In this document: in pieces, positions 31,524 to 40,240 of the stretch | Numbering within the stretch: position 1 is the stretch's first letter | Layout: each line of letters begins with the position of its first letter | Origin: Chryseobacterium polytrichastri | GTDB taxonomy: Bacteria > Bacteroidota > Bacteroidia > Flavobacteriales > Weeksellaceae | Reading direction: 5' to 3' | NCBI RefSeq assembly: GCF_900142445.1 | Contig: NZ_FRAV01000042.1 | Span: forward strand, 1 to 42,661 | Length of the DNA stretch: 42,661 bases | Notes under the pieces: model-generated | What the model was told of the DNA's origin: nothing | Database searches by the model: none | The model's input: the letters and a program-made list of their open reading frames with translations, nothing else | Translations under genes and position numbers: made by a program

Positions 31524-33119
31524 ATGTCAGACTTAATCAAAGAAATAGAAAAAAGAAAAACTTTCGGGATTATCTCTCACCCCGATGCCGGAAAAACCAC
31601 TCTTACAGAAAAGTTACTACTTTTTGGGGGTGCAATTCAGGAAGCGGGTGCAGTAAAATCCAACAAAATAAAAAAAGGAGCTACCTCCGACTTTATGGAA
31701 ATTGAAAGACAGAGAGGGATCTCTGTGGCAACTTCCGTATTGGCTTTTGAATACAAAGGGCACAAAATCAACATTCTTGATACACCTGGTCACAAAGACT
31801 TTGCAGAAGACACCTACAGAACGTTAACAGCCGTTGACTCCGTTATTGTTGTAATAGACGTTGCAAAAGGAGTTGAGGAACAGACTGAAAAATTGGTTCA
31901 GGTTTGTAGAATGAGAAACATTCCGATGTTGGTTTTCATTAATAAATTAGACCGTGAAGGTAAAGATGCCTTCGATCTTTTGGATGAAGTTGAACAAAAA
32001 TTAGGATTAAGAGTTGTTCCGCTTTCTCTTCCAATTGGGATGGGAGCTGACTTTCAGGGAATTTATAATATCTGGGAAAACAATATTCAGCTATTCTTAG
32101 AAGAGAAAAAACAGAGAGTTGGTGAAGCGATTAAATTTGATGATATCAACGATCCTACGATTGATGAAGTTATCGGTGAGAAAGCTGCAAAAAACTTACG
32201 TGAAGAACTTGATTTAATACAATCTGTTTATCCTGAATTCAGCCGTGATGAATATATGAATGGTGATCTTCAGCCTGTTTTCTTTGGTTCTGCTCTAAAC
32301 AATTTTGGAGTAAGAGAATTATTGGATGCTTTCATTGAAATTGCACCAATGCCACAGCCAAAAGAAAGTGATAGCCGTATCGTAAAGCCTGAAGAAAGCA
32401 CATTTACAGGATTTGTTTTCAAAATTCACGCGAATATGGATCCGAAGCACAGAGACCGTTTGGCTTTCGTGAAAATTGTTTCCGGAGTATTCAAAAGAAA
32501 CGAAAATTACCTATTAGTAAGAGAAAATAAAAAGATGAAATTTTCTTCACCAAATGCTTTTTTTGCTGATAAAAAAGAAGTGGTAGACGAAAGTTTCCCT
32601 GGAGATATCGTTGGTCTTCATGATACAGGAAGTTTCAGAATTGGGGATACTTTAACAGGAGGTGAAAAATTAAGCTTTAAAGGAATTCCAAACTTCTCTC
32701 CGGAGCATTTCAGATATATCAATAACAGTGATCCGTTAAAAGCGAAGCAATTGGCTAAGGGTATTGACCAGTTAATGGATGAAGGTGTTGCTCAGTTATT
32801 TACACTTGAAATGAACAACAGAAAAATCATTGGAACGGTTGGAGCACTTCAGTATGAAGTTATTCAATATCGTTTAGAACATGAATATGGTGCGAAATGT
32901 ACTTATGAACCGCTTTCTATGCATAAAGCGTGTTGGGTTGAAGCTGATGAAAAATCTGATGAATTCAAAGAATTTGCAAGACTAAAACAAAGATTCTTGG
33001 CTAGAGATAAATATAACCAATTGGTATTTTTAGCAGATTCATCTTTTACAATCCATATGACACAGGAAAAATTCCCGAATGTGAAACTGCATTTTATCAG
33101 TGAATTTAAACAAGACTAA
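31524..33119 (+). CDS. prfC: Peptide chain release factor 3
   Basis: A 531-residue translational GTPase that recycles RF1/RF2 after termination. GTPase motifs: S-H-P-D-A-G-K-T-T (G1, about 18-26), R-G-I-S-V (G2), D-T-P-G-H (G3, about 88-92), N-K-L-D (G4) and the G5 region. The RF3 signatures I-E-R-Q-R-G-I-S-V and G-A-V-K (residues about 37-43) separate it from EF-G. Length equals that of E. coli RF3 (529 aa). Monocistronic with a terminator after the stop. Confidence 0.97.
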   Translation: MSDLIKEIEKRKTFGIISHPDAGKTTLTEKLLLFGGAIQEAGAVKSNKIKKGATSDFMEIERQRGISVATSVLAFEYKGHKINILDTPGHKDFAEDTYRTLTAVDSVIVVIDVAKGVEEQTEKLVQVCRMRNIPMLVFINKLDREGKDAFDLLDEVEQKLGLRVVPLSLPIGMGADFQGIYNIWENNIQLFLEEKKQRVGEAIKFDDINDPTIDEVIGEKAAKNLREELDLIQSVYPEFSRDEYMNGDLQPVFFGSALNNFGVRELLDAFIEIAPMPQPKESDSRIVKPEESTFTGFVFKIHANMDPKHRDRLAFVKIVSGVFKRNENYLLVRENKKMKFSSPNAFFADKKEVVDESFPGDIVGLHDTGSFRIGDTLTGGEKLSFKGIPNFSPEHFRYINNSDPLKAKQLAKGIDQLMDEGVAQLFTLEMNNRKIIGTVGALQYEVIQYRLEHEYGAKCTYEPLSMHKACWVEADEKSDEFKEFARLKQRFLARDKYNQLVFLADSSFTIHMTQEKFPNVKLHFISEFKQD

Positions 33120-33139
33120 TTATTAGTTCAATATATAAT

Positions 33140-33170
33140 AAGAATCCGTGAGAAATTTTCACGGATTCTT
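33140..33170 (+). terminator. Terminator of prfC
   Basis: Perfect 12-bp stem (33140-33151 with 33159-33170, AAGAATCCGTGA) and 7-nt loop followed by a T-rich run; 21 bp past the stop codon. Confidence 0.9.
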
Positions 33171-33347
33171 TTATTTATAGTTGAAAATTCATTTTATTCA
33201 TCAGTAAATTTCTTTGTAAATCTTTTGTAAAACAAATTCAATCTATTGATTTTATATCGATTACAAATTTACCAACACAATACACTCCTTTTACAAGCGC
33301 TACAAGAACTTCACCGCTAATTTTACCTCATCAAAAAAATTAATGTT

Positions 33348-34286
33348 ATGAAAAAGTTCATCTTACTGGTTGCTGTATCAAGCACTTTCATTATGTGTAA
33401 AAAGGGAGAAGCTGCTACCCAATCTCAATTTGAAAAAGCAGTGAATTCTGCAGACAGTGCGTCGGCAGTTGCATCTGAAACTATTAATTCTGTTCATAAT
33501 TCAGCCAATGCTGCTTTAGATTCCGCCAATGTTAAAATAAAAGAATTCGAAGACACTAAAAACGGGATGAAAGATAAAATAGAAGCTACTTCAAAAATGG
33601 TAGATTCTTTATCTGATAAAATTACCGCTACAAAACTAGAGTCAAAGATTGAAAAGAAAGATTCTCTTCATAAAAAATCTGAAAAAATTGTTGTTAACGT
33701 TCCTGCCCCGAAAGTAATTAAAGAAACCAAAATCATCTATAAAGATAAACCTAAAACTGAAAATTATGAGCTGAATGTTCCCAAGAACAAAATGGTAAAA
33801 ACAGGAACTTTGGAACTTACCGTAAATGATGCTGAAACAGCAAAAGAAATTGTAAAAGAAGAAGTAAAGAAATATGACGGTTTCATACGAAGTGAAAACA
33901 TATCATTAAATAATGAAAACAAAATAGCTTATTTAAAAGTAAAAGTTCCGATTCAGAAGTTTGAATATTTAATGGATGAATTGAGTAATAATAACATCGG
34001 AAAAACAGAAAACAAGACCATTGAAGTGTCCGGACAGGATCTTGCACAAAATACTCTATGTGAATTAAACATAACCCTCTACGGAAATAAAGATGCTTAC
34101 GCTGAAAATGAAAATCCCGAATCTTTCGGAGGTAAATCTTTAGCCGCCATTTCTTCAGGCTGGAATGTTATTACTTCTATTTTCCTATTTATTCTTCCTT
34201 TATGGCCTATATTTTTAATCGCCGGAATTGGATATTATTTTTATAAAAAGAAAAAAGAAAATCTCCCAAATAACGACTCTCATTAA
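33348..34286 (+). CDS. DUF4349 family lipoprotein
   Basis: A 312-residue envelope protein. The N-terminus is a probable lipoprotein signal with Cys17 (F-I-M-C-K-K). Residues about 30-150 are a helical, Ser/Ala/Lys-rich region, partly coiled coil. Residues about 150-250 form the DUF4349 domain (M-V-K-T-G-T-L-E-L-T-V and K-Y-D-G-F-I-R-S-E-N). One membrane span (about 272-297) is followed by a Lys-rich cytoplasmic tail. Both a lipid anchor and a C-terminal span is the usual DUF4349 layout. The function is unknown; a role in envelope integrity is conceivable only. Confidence 0.85.
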   Translation: MKKFILLVAVSSTFIMCKKGEAATQSQFEKAVNSADSASAVASETINSVHNSANAALDSANVKIKEFEDTKNGMKDKIEATSKMVDSLSDKITATKLESKIEKKDSLHKKSEKIVVNVPAPKVIKETKIIYKDKPKTENYELNVPKNKMVKTGTLELTVNDAETAKEIVKEEVKKYDGFIRSENISLNNENKIAYLKVKVPIQKFEYLMDELSNNNIGKTENKTIEVSGQDLAQNTLCELNITLYGNKDAYAENENPESFGGKSLAAISSGWNVITSIFLFILPLWPIFLIAGIGYYFYKKKKENLPNNDSH

Positions 34287-34396
34287 TCTATTCAAATCCA
34301 TTCTCATGATGGATTTTTATTTTAATAATTTTTTAATGAAAACCATACGTAATACATAATACTTCTTCCTAACTTTATTATATAAAGAATAACCAA

Positions 34397-35428
34397 ATGA
34401 GTAAAGAACTTCCCAATTTTAAATATGAGTTAGAGAAAAAAGAACCTCGCCTTGGACCTGGTGGGATTACAAGAGGTGTTTCTGTAAAAGAATTCGAAGC
34501 TTCACAAAATCTGGCAGGAGTAAGTATGCATTTGGAACCCGGAGCAATCCGTGAGCTTCATTGGCATGCCAACGCCGCAGAATGGGGTTATGTTTTGGAA
34601 GGAAAAATGAGAACAACTGTTATTGATCCTGAAGGAAATGTTTCCATAGACACTTTTAATCCTGGTGATGTCTGGTATTTCCCAAGAGGTTTTGGCCATG
34701 TTCTGCAATGCATCAGTAGTGAAGCCTGTCATTTTATTCTCATATTTGATAATGGCGATTTTTCAGAAGATCATACCTTCAGTATTACCGATTTTATCTC
34801 TAGTGTTCCGGTAGAAATTGCCGCACAAAATTTAGGAATAAGCGAAGAAGAGGTTAAGCAATTATATCAAGGTGAAGCTTATTTTGCACAATGTGAACTT
34901 CCCAATATTCATTCCGGCTTGGCATCACCCAGAGCTGAAATTTCATTAGTTTCTAAACACCGCTACCCTCTTGGCGCTCAACAACCGATAGTTGTTCCGG
35001 GTGGAGGCTTACAGAAAGTCGTTACCCAAAAGGAGTTTAATATTGCAAAAACCATCACCGGAAGTATTTTTGAGATAGAGCCCGGCGGATTACGAGAAAT
35101 GCATTGGCATCCCAACGCAGACGAATGGCAATATTATATTCAAGGGAAAGCCGAAATGGGCGTTTTCTTGGCGGAAGGGCAATTTGTAAAAGATGAGTTT
35201 AATAAAGGCGACGTTGGCTATGTTCCCATGGGAGCCGGACATTATATTAAAAATATAGGAACAGAAAAATTGATTGTATTGCTTGGATTTAATAATGGTC
35301 TATATGAAGCCATTGATTTAAGCAGCTGGATCAGTGGAAATCCTAAGGATATTTTAAAAGGTAATTTTGGAGTGGGTGATGAAATCATTGATCAATTTCC
35401 AATTTCGGATAAGTTTATCATTAAATAA
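34397..35428 (+). CDS. Bicupin of the oxalate decarboxylase family
   Basis: A 343-residue protein with two cupin domains, each with a complete Mn-binding set: His55, His57, Glu62 and His101, then His236, His238, Glu243 and His282 (H-W-H-x-N-A-x-E-W in both). Bacillus OxdC has 385 residues and a flexible active-site lid S-E-N-S-T with catalytic Glu162; here the equivalent is S-E-D-H-T (123-127), with the Glu kept but Asn and Ser replaced. Oxalate decarboxylation is therefore plausible; other bicupin reactions cannot be excluded. No signal peptide. Apparently monocistronic; TAACTTTA at 34370-34377 is a near-consensus -7 box. Confidence 0.85.
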   Translation: MSKELPNFKYELEKKEPRLGPGGITRGVSVKEFEASQNLAGVSMHLEPGAIRELHWHANAAEWGYVLEGKMRTTVIDPEGNVSIDTFNPGDVWYFPRGFGHVLQCISSEACHFILIFDNGDFSEDHTFSITDFISSVPVEIAAQNLGISEEEVKQLYQGEAYFAQCELPNIHSGLASPRAEISLVSKHRYPLGAQQPIVVPGGGLQKVVTQKEFNIAKTITGSIFEIEPGGLREMHWHPNADEWQYYIQGKAEMGVFLAEGQFVKDEFNKGDVGYVPMGAGHYIKNIGTEKLIVLLGFNNGLYEAIDLSSWISGNPKDILKGNFGVGDEIIDQFPISDKFIIK

Positions 35429-35690
35429 TGTATACTAAGTCTTTATTAAAACCGTTAACCATTAAAAGAAGCAAAGGTTGTAAATATAAGCCTGTTTAAA
35501 TTACTCAAAAAATTTAACCGCAAAAGGCACAAAAGCTATTATTGAATTATTAAAAGTTGAGCTATTTGAAAACAAAGCTTACAAAAGAATGAATTAAGTA
35601 AAATACCATAGAGGTTAGTTCGTTTTTCGAAATGACAAAACACTCTAAAAAAGTATTTAAAAATATTGTATTAAAGTTATGTGATTAGTG
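35429..35690. other. Intergenic space with dispersed CGCAAAAG word
   Basis: About 260 bases without a gene. It contains TTAACCGCAAAAGGCACAAAAG (in parts) near 35514-35535, a cognate of the copy at 31261. The rest is AT-rich with no visible structure. Confidence 0.55.
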
Positions 35691-35695
35691 AAAGT

Positions 35696-35722
35696 AAAAG
35701 GCTCCCAAATTGAGAGCCTTTT
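35696..35722 (-). terminator. Terminator of the 121-aa protein gene
   Basis: 9-bp stem (35696-35704 with 35714-35722, AAAAGGCTC) and 9-nt loop; on the leftward strand followed by a T-containing stretch. It starts 5 bp after the stop codon at 35727. Confidence 0.75.
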
Positions 35723-35726
35723 GCTA

Positions 35727-36092
35727 TTATTTCATATTCACTATTTTGTCTACAACATAGGTTGTATTTCCTCTCCATGGCAGAGCCCCGTTGTACTCTT
35801 TATAATGAAGATCAAAAGATTTTCCGCTGTTCAGCTGCAGTTGTATGAAAACTTCAGGGTCTGAAACAGAAAACTCAAATTCATAACTTGTAATACTTCC
35901 CGCTTTACCTGCTCCGAAACCTTCCTGAATTAGCTTGCCTTCATAGGTTTTGAAAACATAACCTTTTTTAATGGCATAATTCAGATAACCGGATTTTACT
36001 CCTTCTCCGAAAACAAAGAAATATTTATACCAGATAAATACTCCTAACAGCAGTAAAACAACGCCGAGGGTGATCCAAAAAGATTTTTTCAT
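35727..36092 (-). CDS. Small single-span protein, sometimes labelled 6-phosphogluconate dehydrogenase
   Basis: With the start at ATG 36092 this is a 121-residue protein with one N-terminal membrane span (about 5-22) and a beta-rich soluble domain with F-G-E-G-V-K-S-G-Y-L and F-K-T-Y-E-G-K-L. Similar Flavobacteriia proteins carry the database name 6-phosphogluconate dehydrogenase, but the sequence has no nucleotide-binding glycine motif and is far too short for that enzyme, so I treat it as uncharacterised. The longer frame (36125) would overlap the acyl-CoA dehydrogenase gene by 11 bp and add polar residues ahead of the span. Co-directional with, and 22 bp after, the acyl-CoA dehydrogenase gene. 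Confidence 0.72.
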   Translation of the reverse strand: MKKSFWITLGVVLLLLGVFIWYKYFFVFGEGVKSGYLNYAIKKGYVFKTYEGKLIQEGFGAGKAGSITSYEFEFSVSDPEVFIQLQLNSGKSFDLHYKEYNGALPWRGNTTYVVDKIVNMK

Positions 36093-36114
36093 AGTGATAT
36101 AGTGTGTTAAGGTT

Positions 36115-37254
36115 TTATTTTGCAATACTTCTAGAAATCACAATTCTTTGGATTTCAGAAGTTCCTTCATAAATCTGAGTGATCTTAGCATCACGCATCA
36201 TTCTTTCAACGTGGTATTCTTTTACATATCCGTATCCACCGTGAATCTGTACTGCTTCAATAGTAGTATCCATTGCCACTTGAGAAGAATATAATTTCGC
36301 CATCGCTCCACTTTCAGAAATATCTTTTCCAGCGTCTTTTTCTACAGCAGCTTTATAACAAAGCATTCTTGCAGCCGTAATCTGAGTTGCCATATCAGCC
36401 AATTTGAAAGCAATTGCCTGGTGGTTGATAATTTCAGTTTTGAAAGCTTTTCTTGTTTTAGCATATTTAAGAGCCAATTCGTAAGCTCCAGAAGCAATAC
36501 CTAACGCTTGAGAAGCAATACCAATTCTACCTCCGTTCAATACAGCCATAGCAAAATTGAAGCCGAAACCATCTTCCCCAATTCTATTCTCCTTCGGTAC
36601 TTTTACGTTGTTAAAGATTAAAGAATGTGTATCACTTCCTCTGATTCCTAATTTGTCTTCTTTTGCTCCGATTTCGAAACCTTCCCAACCTCTTTCAACA
36701 ATAAACGCATTAATCCCTTTATGTTTTTTCTCAGGATCTGTTTGTGCAATCACGATATAGTAAGATGCTGTACCTCCGTTTGTGATCCAGTTCTTGATTC
36801 CATTTAAAAGATAGTAATCTCCTTTATCTTCTGCTGTTGTTTTTTGAGAAGTAGCATCAGAACCTGCTTCAGGCTCAGATAAAGCAAAAGCCCCAATCAC
36901 CTTACCGCTTGCCAACGGAGTAAGATATTTCACTTTTTGCTCTTCAGACGCAAATTTTTCAAGACCTGCACAAACTAATGAATTGTTTACAGACATTACA
37001 ACAGCTGCAGAAGCATCAATTTTTGCGATCTCCTCCATTGCTAAAACGTAAGAAACACTATCCATACCTGCTCCTCCGTATTTAGGGTCCACCATCATTC
37101 CTAAAAGTCCCATTTCTCCCATTTTCTTCACCTGCTCTGTAGGAAACTTCTGATCTCTGTCTCTCTCAATAACTTCAGGTAAAAGTTCTGTTTGCGCAAA
37201 ATCTCTTGCAGCCTGCTGAATCATCAGCTGTTCTTCTGATAAATTAAAGTCCAT
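36115..37254 (-). CDS. Acyl-CoA dehydrogenase, short-chain type
   Basis: A 379-residue FAD enzyme for the first step of beta-oxidation or branched-chain acyl-CoA breakdown. The N-terminal helical domain, the middle motif F-A-L-S-E-P-E-A-G-S-D and the C-terminal signature (Q-I-H-G-G-Y-G-Y, then I-Y-E-G-T-S-E-I-Q-R) are all present. Glu363 in I-Y-E-G-T is the expected catalytic base, as in short-chain acyl-CoA dehydrogenases. It is divergent from an acyl-CoA synthetase gene, so fatty-acid degradation is the likely context. ETF genes are not in the window. Confidence 0.95.
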   Translation of the reverse strand: MDFNLSEEQLMIQQAARDFAQTELLPEVIERDRDQKFPTEQVKKMGEMGLLGMMVDPKYGGAGMDSVSYVLAMEEIAKIDASAAVVMSVNNSLVCAGLEKFASEEQKVKYLTPLASGKVIGAFALSEPEAGSDATSQKTTAEDKGDYYLLNGIKNWITNGGTASYYIVIAQTDPEKKHKGINAFIVERGWEGFEIGAKEDKLGIRGSDTHSLIFNNVKVPKENRIGEDGFGFNFAMAVLNGGRIGIASQALGIASGAYELALKYAKTRKAFKTEIINHQAIAFKLADMATQITAARMLCYKAAVEKDAGKDISESGAMAKLYSSQVAMDTTIEAVQIHGGYGYVKEYHVERMMRDAKITQIYEGTSEIQRIVISRSIAK

Positions 37255-37495
37255 AAAAATTTAATAATTAGATAGTCGTAAATTTACACTTTTTAACGAA
37301 ATCTGGAAATACTATTACAAATTAGGGGTTCTTTGAAGAATTATGATTCTTAAATATTCACAATATCTCGTTTTACTATGAATTATTCAATATATTATGG
37401 CATACATTTTATTAATTTATAACTTCTTGTTTCTAATTTCTATAATTAAAAAAAATGCTTATATTTAGAATTCTTTATAAAATTTACAAAAAATC

Positions 37496-39274
37496 ATGAC
37501 GATCAAAAGATTATTTGATATACCTCACTACGCTTTGGAGAAATTTCCTAAGGCTGATATGTTTGTGACGAAATATCATGGAGAATGGAAAAAAACTTCT
37601 ACACAGGAGTTTATTAATGAAGGAAATAAAATATCAAGAGGGCTTTTAAAACTGGGAATAAAACCCGGTGACAAAATCGCTTTGATCACTACCAATTCCC
37701 GTACAGAATGGGCAATCATGGACCTTGGACTTTCCCAGATTGGAGTAGTTTCCGTACCTGTTTACCCAAGTATTTCTTCTGAAGATTATGAATTTATCTT
37801 CACCAATGCAGAAATACAATACTGCTTTGTTTCCGATAAAGACCTCTTGAATAAAGTAATGAAAGTGAAGCATAATATTCCCTCATTACAAGGCGTTTTC
37901 ACTTTTGATAAGATAAGTGGGGCTCCCAATTGGAGAGAAATTTTAGATCTTGGAGAAGACGATTCTACCCAAATTGAGGTTGAAGAACTATCCAATGCTA
38001 TCAATTCGGAAGATCTTGCTACTATAATTTACACATCGGGAACAACAGGAAGACCTAAAGGGGTGCTATTAACGCATCATAATATTGTATCTAACGTATT
38101 AGGATCAATCCCAAGAATTCCTAAGAAAAAAAGCTTAGATTATAAAGACACGAGAGTGTTGAGCTTTTTACCGATTTGCCATATTTTTGAAAGAATGCTT
38201 TTCTATCTTTTCCAATATAATGGCTTCTCTATTTATTTCGCTGAAAGCATTGATAAGATGGGCGAAAATGTAAAAGAAATAAAGCCACACTACATGAGTG
38301 TTGTCCCAAGATTGGTAGAAAAAGTATACGATAAAATTTACAATACAGGATCATCTGCAGGCGGATTGAAATCTAAAATATTCTTTTGGGCCTTAAATTT
38401 AATTCAAAAAAAGAAAGAAATTTCAAGACCATCGGGATTACAGGAAATCATTGCAGACAAATTGGTATTTAAAAAGTGGAGAGAAGGCTTAGGAGGTGAA
38501 ATTATCACTTTAGTTTCAGGTTCTGCGGCTTTGTCTACAAGATTGAATTTAATGTTCCAGAACGCAGGAATTCCCATTCTGGAAGGATATGGTCTTACAG
38601 AAACTTCTCCGGTAATCTCTGTGAACAGTTTTGATAAAATGAAAATAGGAACCGTTGGCTTACCATTAGATAATCTGACAGTGAAAATTCAGGCAGATGG
38701 TGAAATTACCGTAAAAGGACCTTCTATTTTTAAAGGTTATTTTAAAAATGACGAAATGACCAAAGAAGTCTTCACTGAAGACGGATATTTCAAGACAGGA
38801 GACATCGGGCATATTGACAGTGAAGGATTTTTACAGATCACTGACCGTAAAAAGGAAATGTTTAAAACATCAGGTGGAAAATACATCGCTCCACAAACGA
38901 TTGAAAATTTAGCAAAAGCTTCAAAATTCATCGAGCAGATTATGGTGGTGGGTGATGGCGAAAAAATGCCTTGCGCATTCGTTCAGCCAGATTTTGAATT
39001 TGCAAAAAGCTGGGCTATGAGAAATAATCTAAGCATTGGCTCTACTCCTCAGGAAATTGCAAAAAGTGCTGAATTAAAAGATCGAATAGAAAAAGAAATT
39101 GATGGAATCAACGAACATCTTGGAAACTGGGAGAAAATCAAGAAAATTGAATTAACGCCTGAAGTTTGGACCATTGATGCCGGACTTCTTACTCCGACTT
39201 TAAAGCTAAAAAGAAAAGCTATAAAAGAGAAATTTATAGACTTGTATAATAAGATGTATGAACATCACGAATAA
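37496..39274 (+). CDS. Long-chain fatty acid-CoA ligase (AMP-binding)
   Basis: A 592-residue AMP-forming acyl-CoA synthetase of the long-chain FadD-like group. Motifs: I-I-Y-T-S-G-T-T-G-R-P-K-G (A3, about 178-190), Y-G-L-T-E-T-S-P-V (A5), Y-F-K-T-G-D-I-G (A7) and D-R-K-K-E-M-F-K-T-S-G-G-K-Y (A8). It activates fatty acids with ATP and CoA for degradation or lipid synthesis. It is divergent from the acyl-CoA dehydrogenase, with a 241-bp shared upstream region that holds no clear consensus promoter. A terminator follows. Confidence 0.95.
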   Translation: MTIKRLFDIPHYALEKFPKADMFVTKYHGEWKKTSTQEFINEGNKISRGLLKLGIKPGDKIALITTNSRTEWAIMDLGLSQIGVVSVPVYPSISSEDYEFIFTNAEIQYCFVSDKDLLNKVMKVKHNIPSLQGVFTFDKISGAPNWREILDLGEDDSTQIEVEELSNAINSEDLATIIYTSGTTGRPKGVLLTHHNIVSNVLGSIPRIPKKKSLDYKDTRVLSFLPICHIFERMLFYLFQYNGFSIYFAESIDKMGENVKEIKPHYMSVVPRLVEKVYDKIYNTGSSAGGLKSKIFFWALNLIQKKKEISRPSGLQEIIADKLVFKKWREGLGGEIITLVSGSAALSTRLNLMFQNAGIPILEGYGLTETSPVISVNSFDKMKIGTVGLPLDNLTVKIQADGEITVKGPSIFKGYFKNDEMTKEVFTEDGYFKTGDIGHIDSEGFLQITDRKKEMFKTSGGKYIAPQTIENLAKASKFIEQIMVVGDGEKMPCAFVQPDFEFAKSWAMRNNLSIGSTPQEIAKSAELKDRIEKEIDGINEHLGNWEKIKKIELTPEVWTIDAGLLTPTLKLKRKAIKEKFIDLYNKMYEHHE

Positions 39275-39280
39275 AATAGG

Positions 39281-39308
39281 AACCGTTTCAATTGAAACGG
39301 TTTTTTTA
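39281..39308 (+). terminator. Terminator of the acyl-CoA synthetase gene
   Basis: Perfect 22-bp palindrome AACCGTTTCAA-TTGAAACGGTT (39281-39302) followed by T7; 6 bp past the stop codon. Confidence 0.88.
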
Positions 39309-39406
39309 TTTTTAACACGATCTACACAAATACGCAAACTTCTAAAATCATTAGGAAATATGTTGTGAAATCTAGTATTCATCAAAGTCAAACATATTCA
39401 AAACAA

Positions 39407-39437
39407 AAAAGCTGCTTCAAAATTTGAAGCAGCTTTT
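39407..39437 (-). terminator. Terminator of the Nif3/coiled-coil operon
   Basis: Perfect 14-bp stem (39407-39420 with 39424-39437, AAAAGCTGCTTCAA) and a 3-nt loop, then T-rich sequence on the leftward strand. It lies 21 bp past the stop at 39459. Confidence 0.88.
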
Positions 39438-39458
39438 ATATTGTAGTAAAATCAGTAA

Positions 39459-40238
39459 TTAAAACTTAATTACAGTTTTCATTCTTTCAGTTTCTTCGAT
39501 TACCAATTCGTCATCAACAAGAATTTTTCCTGAATGCTCATCAATAATGATTTTCTTTCTCTGAGCGATCTCCATTTGCTTTTGAGGAGGAATAGTGAAG
39601 AAAGATCCTTTTGGAGCTCCTCTTTCTAATCCTACAACTGCTAAACCAGTAGGAGAACTTGTTCTGATTCTAGTGTAAGAAGCAAGCAATCTTTCGTCAA
39701 TTTTACCTGCATATTCTTTAGATTGCTCTATTAAATAATCTTCTTCTTTCTGAGTTTCAGAAACCAGACCTTCTAATTCTTCTTTCTTGAATTTTAAGTG
39801 ATTTTTAAGATTACTGATTTTAGTATTCAATTCACTTAACGTTTCGTTTTTGTGAGCAATTTTAACTCCGAATTCTTTGATTCTTTTATCAGCAAGCTGA
39901 ATTTCAAGATCCTGGAATTCCATTTCTTTTCCTAATGCTTCAAACTCTTTATTGTTTCTTACTGTATCTTGTTGAGATTTGTATTTTTCAATTAAGCTTT
40001 TTGCATGGTTGATAACTTCATGCTTTGTTTTGATCTGATCGTCCTGATCTTTGATGTCCGCATGGAATTTTTCAGCTCTTTTTTCAAGACCTTCAATCTC
40101 GATTTCAAGATCTTCAACTTCAATTGGCAATTCTCCTCTTGTATTTCGGATTTCATCCAATCTTGAATCTATGATCTGTAAATCGTATAAAGCTCTTAAC
40201 TTCTCTTCAACTGAAATATCGTTGGTTTTTGTTGCCAT
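39459..40238 (-). CDS. Coiled-coil protein of the C4-type zinc ribbon family lacking all cysteines
   Basis: A 259-residue protein: a long antiparallel coiled coil (about 10-185) followed by a C-terminal region aligned with the zinc ribbon of the CdsZ/CT398 family. Conserved landmarks are K-S-Q-Q-D-T-V-R-N-N-K-E-F-E-A-L (shown in parts), F-T-I-P-P-Q-K-Q-M-E-I and E-H-S-G-K-I-L-V-D. In most family members four Cys lie around these; here the positions read A-P-K-G-S and I-I-D-E-H-S-G, and the whole protein contains no cysteine. The fold may therefore stand without metal. The function is unclear. It starts 2 bp after nif3, a widely conserved Bacteroidota pair. Confidence 0.87.
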   Translation of the reverse strand: MATKTNDISVEEKLRALYDLQIIDSRLDEIRNTRGELPIEVEDLEIEIEGLEKRAEKFHADIKDQDDQIKTKHEVINHAKSLIEKYKSQQDTVRNNKEFEALGKEMEFQDLEIQLADKRIKEFGVKIAHKNETLSELNTKISNLKNHLKFKKEELEGLVSETQKEEDYLIEQSKEYAGKIDERLLASYTRIRTSSPTGLAVVGLERGAPKGSFFTIPPQKQMEIAQRKKIIIDEHSGKILVDDELVIEETERMKTVIKF

Positions 40239-40240
40239 AT

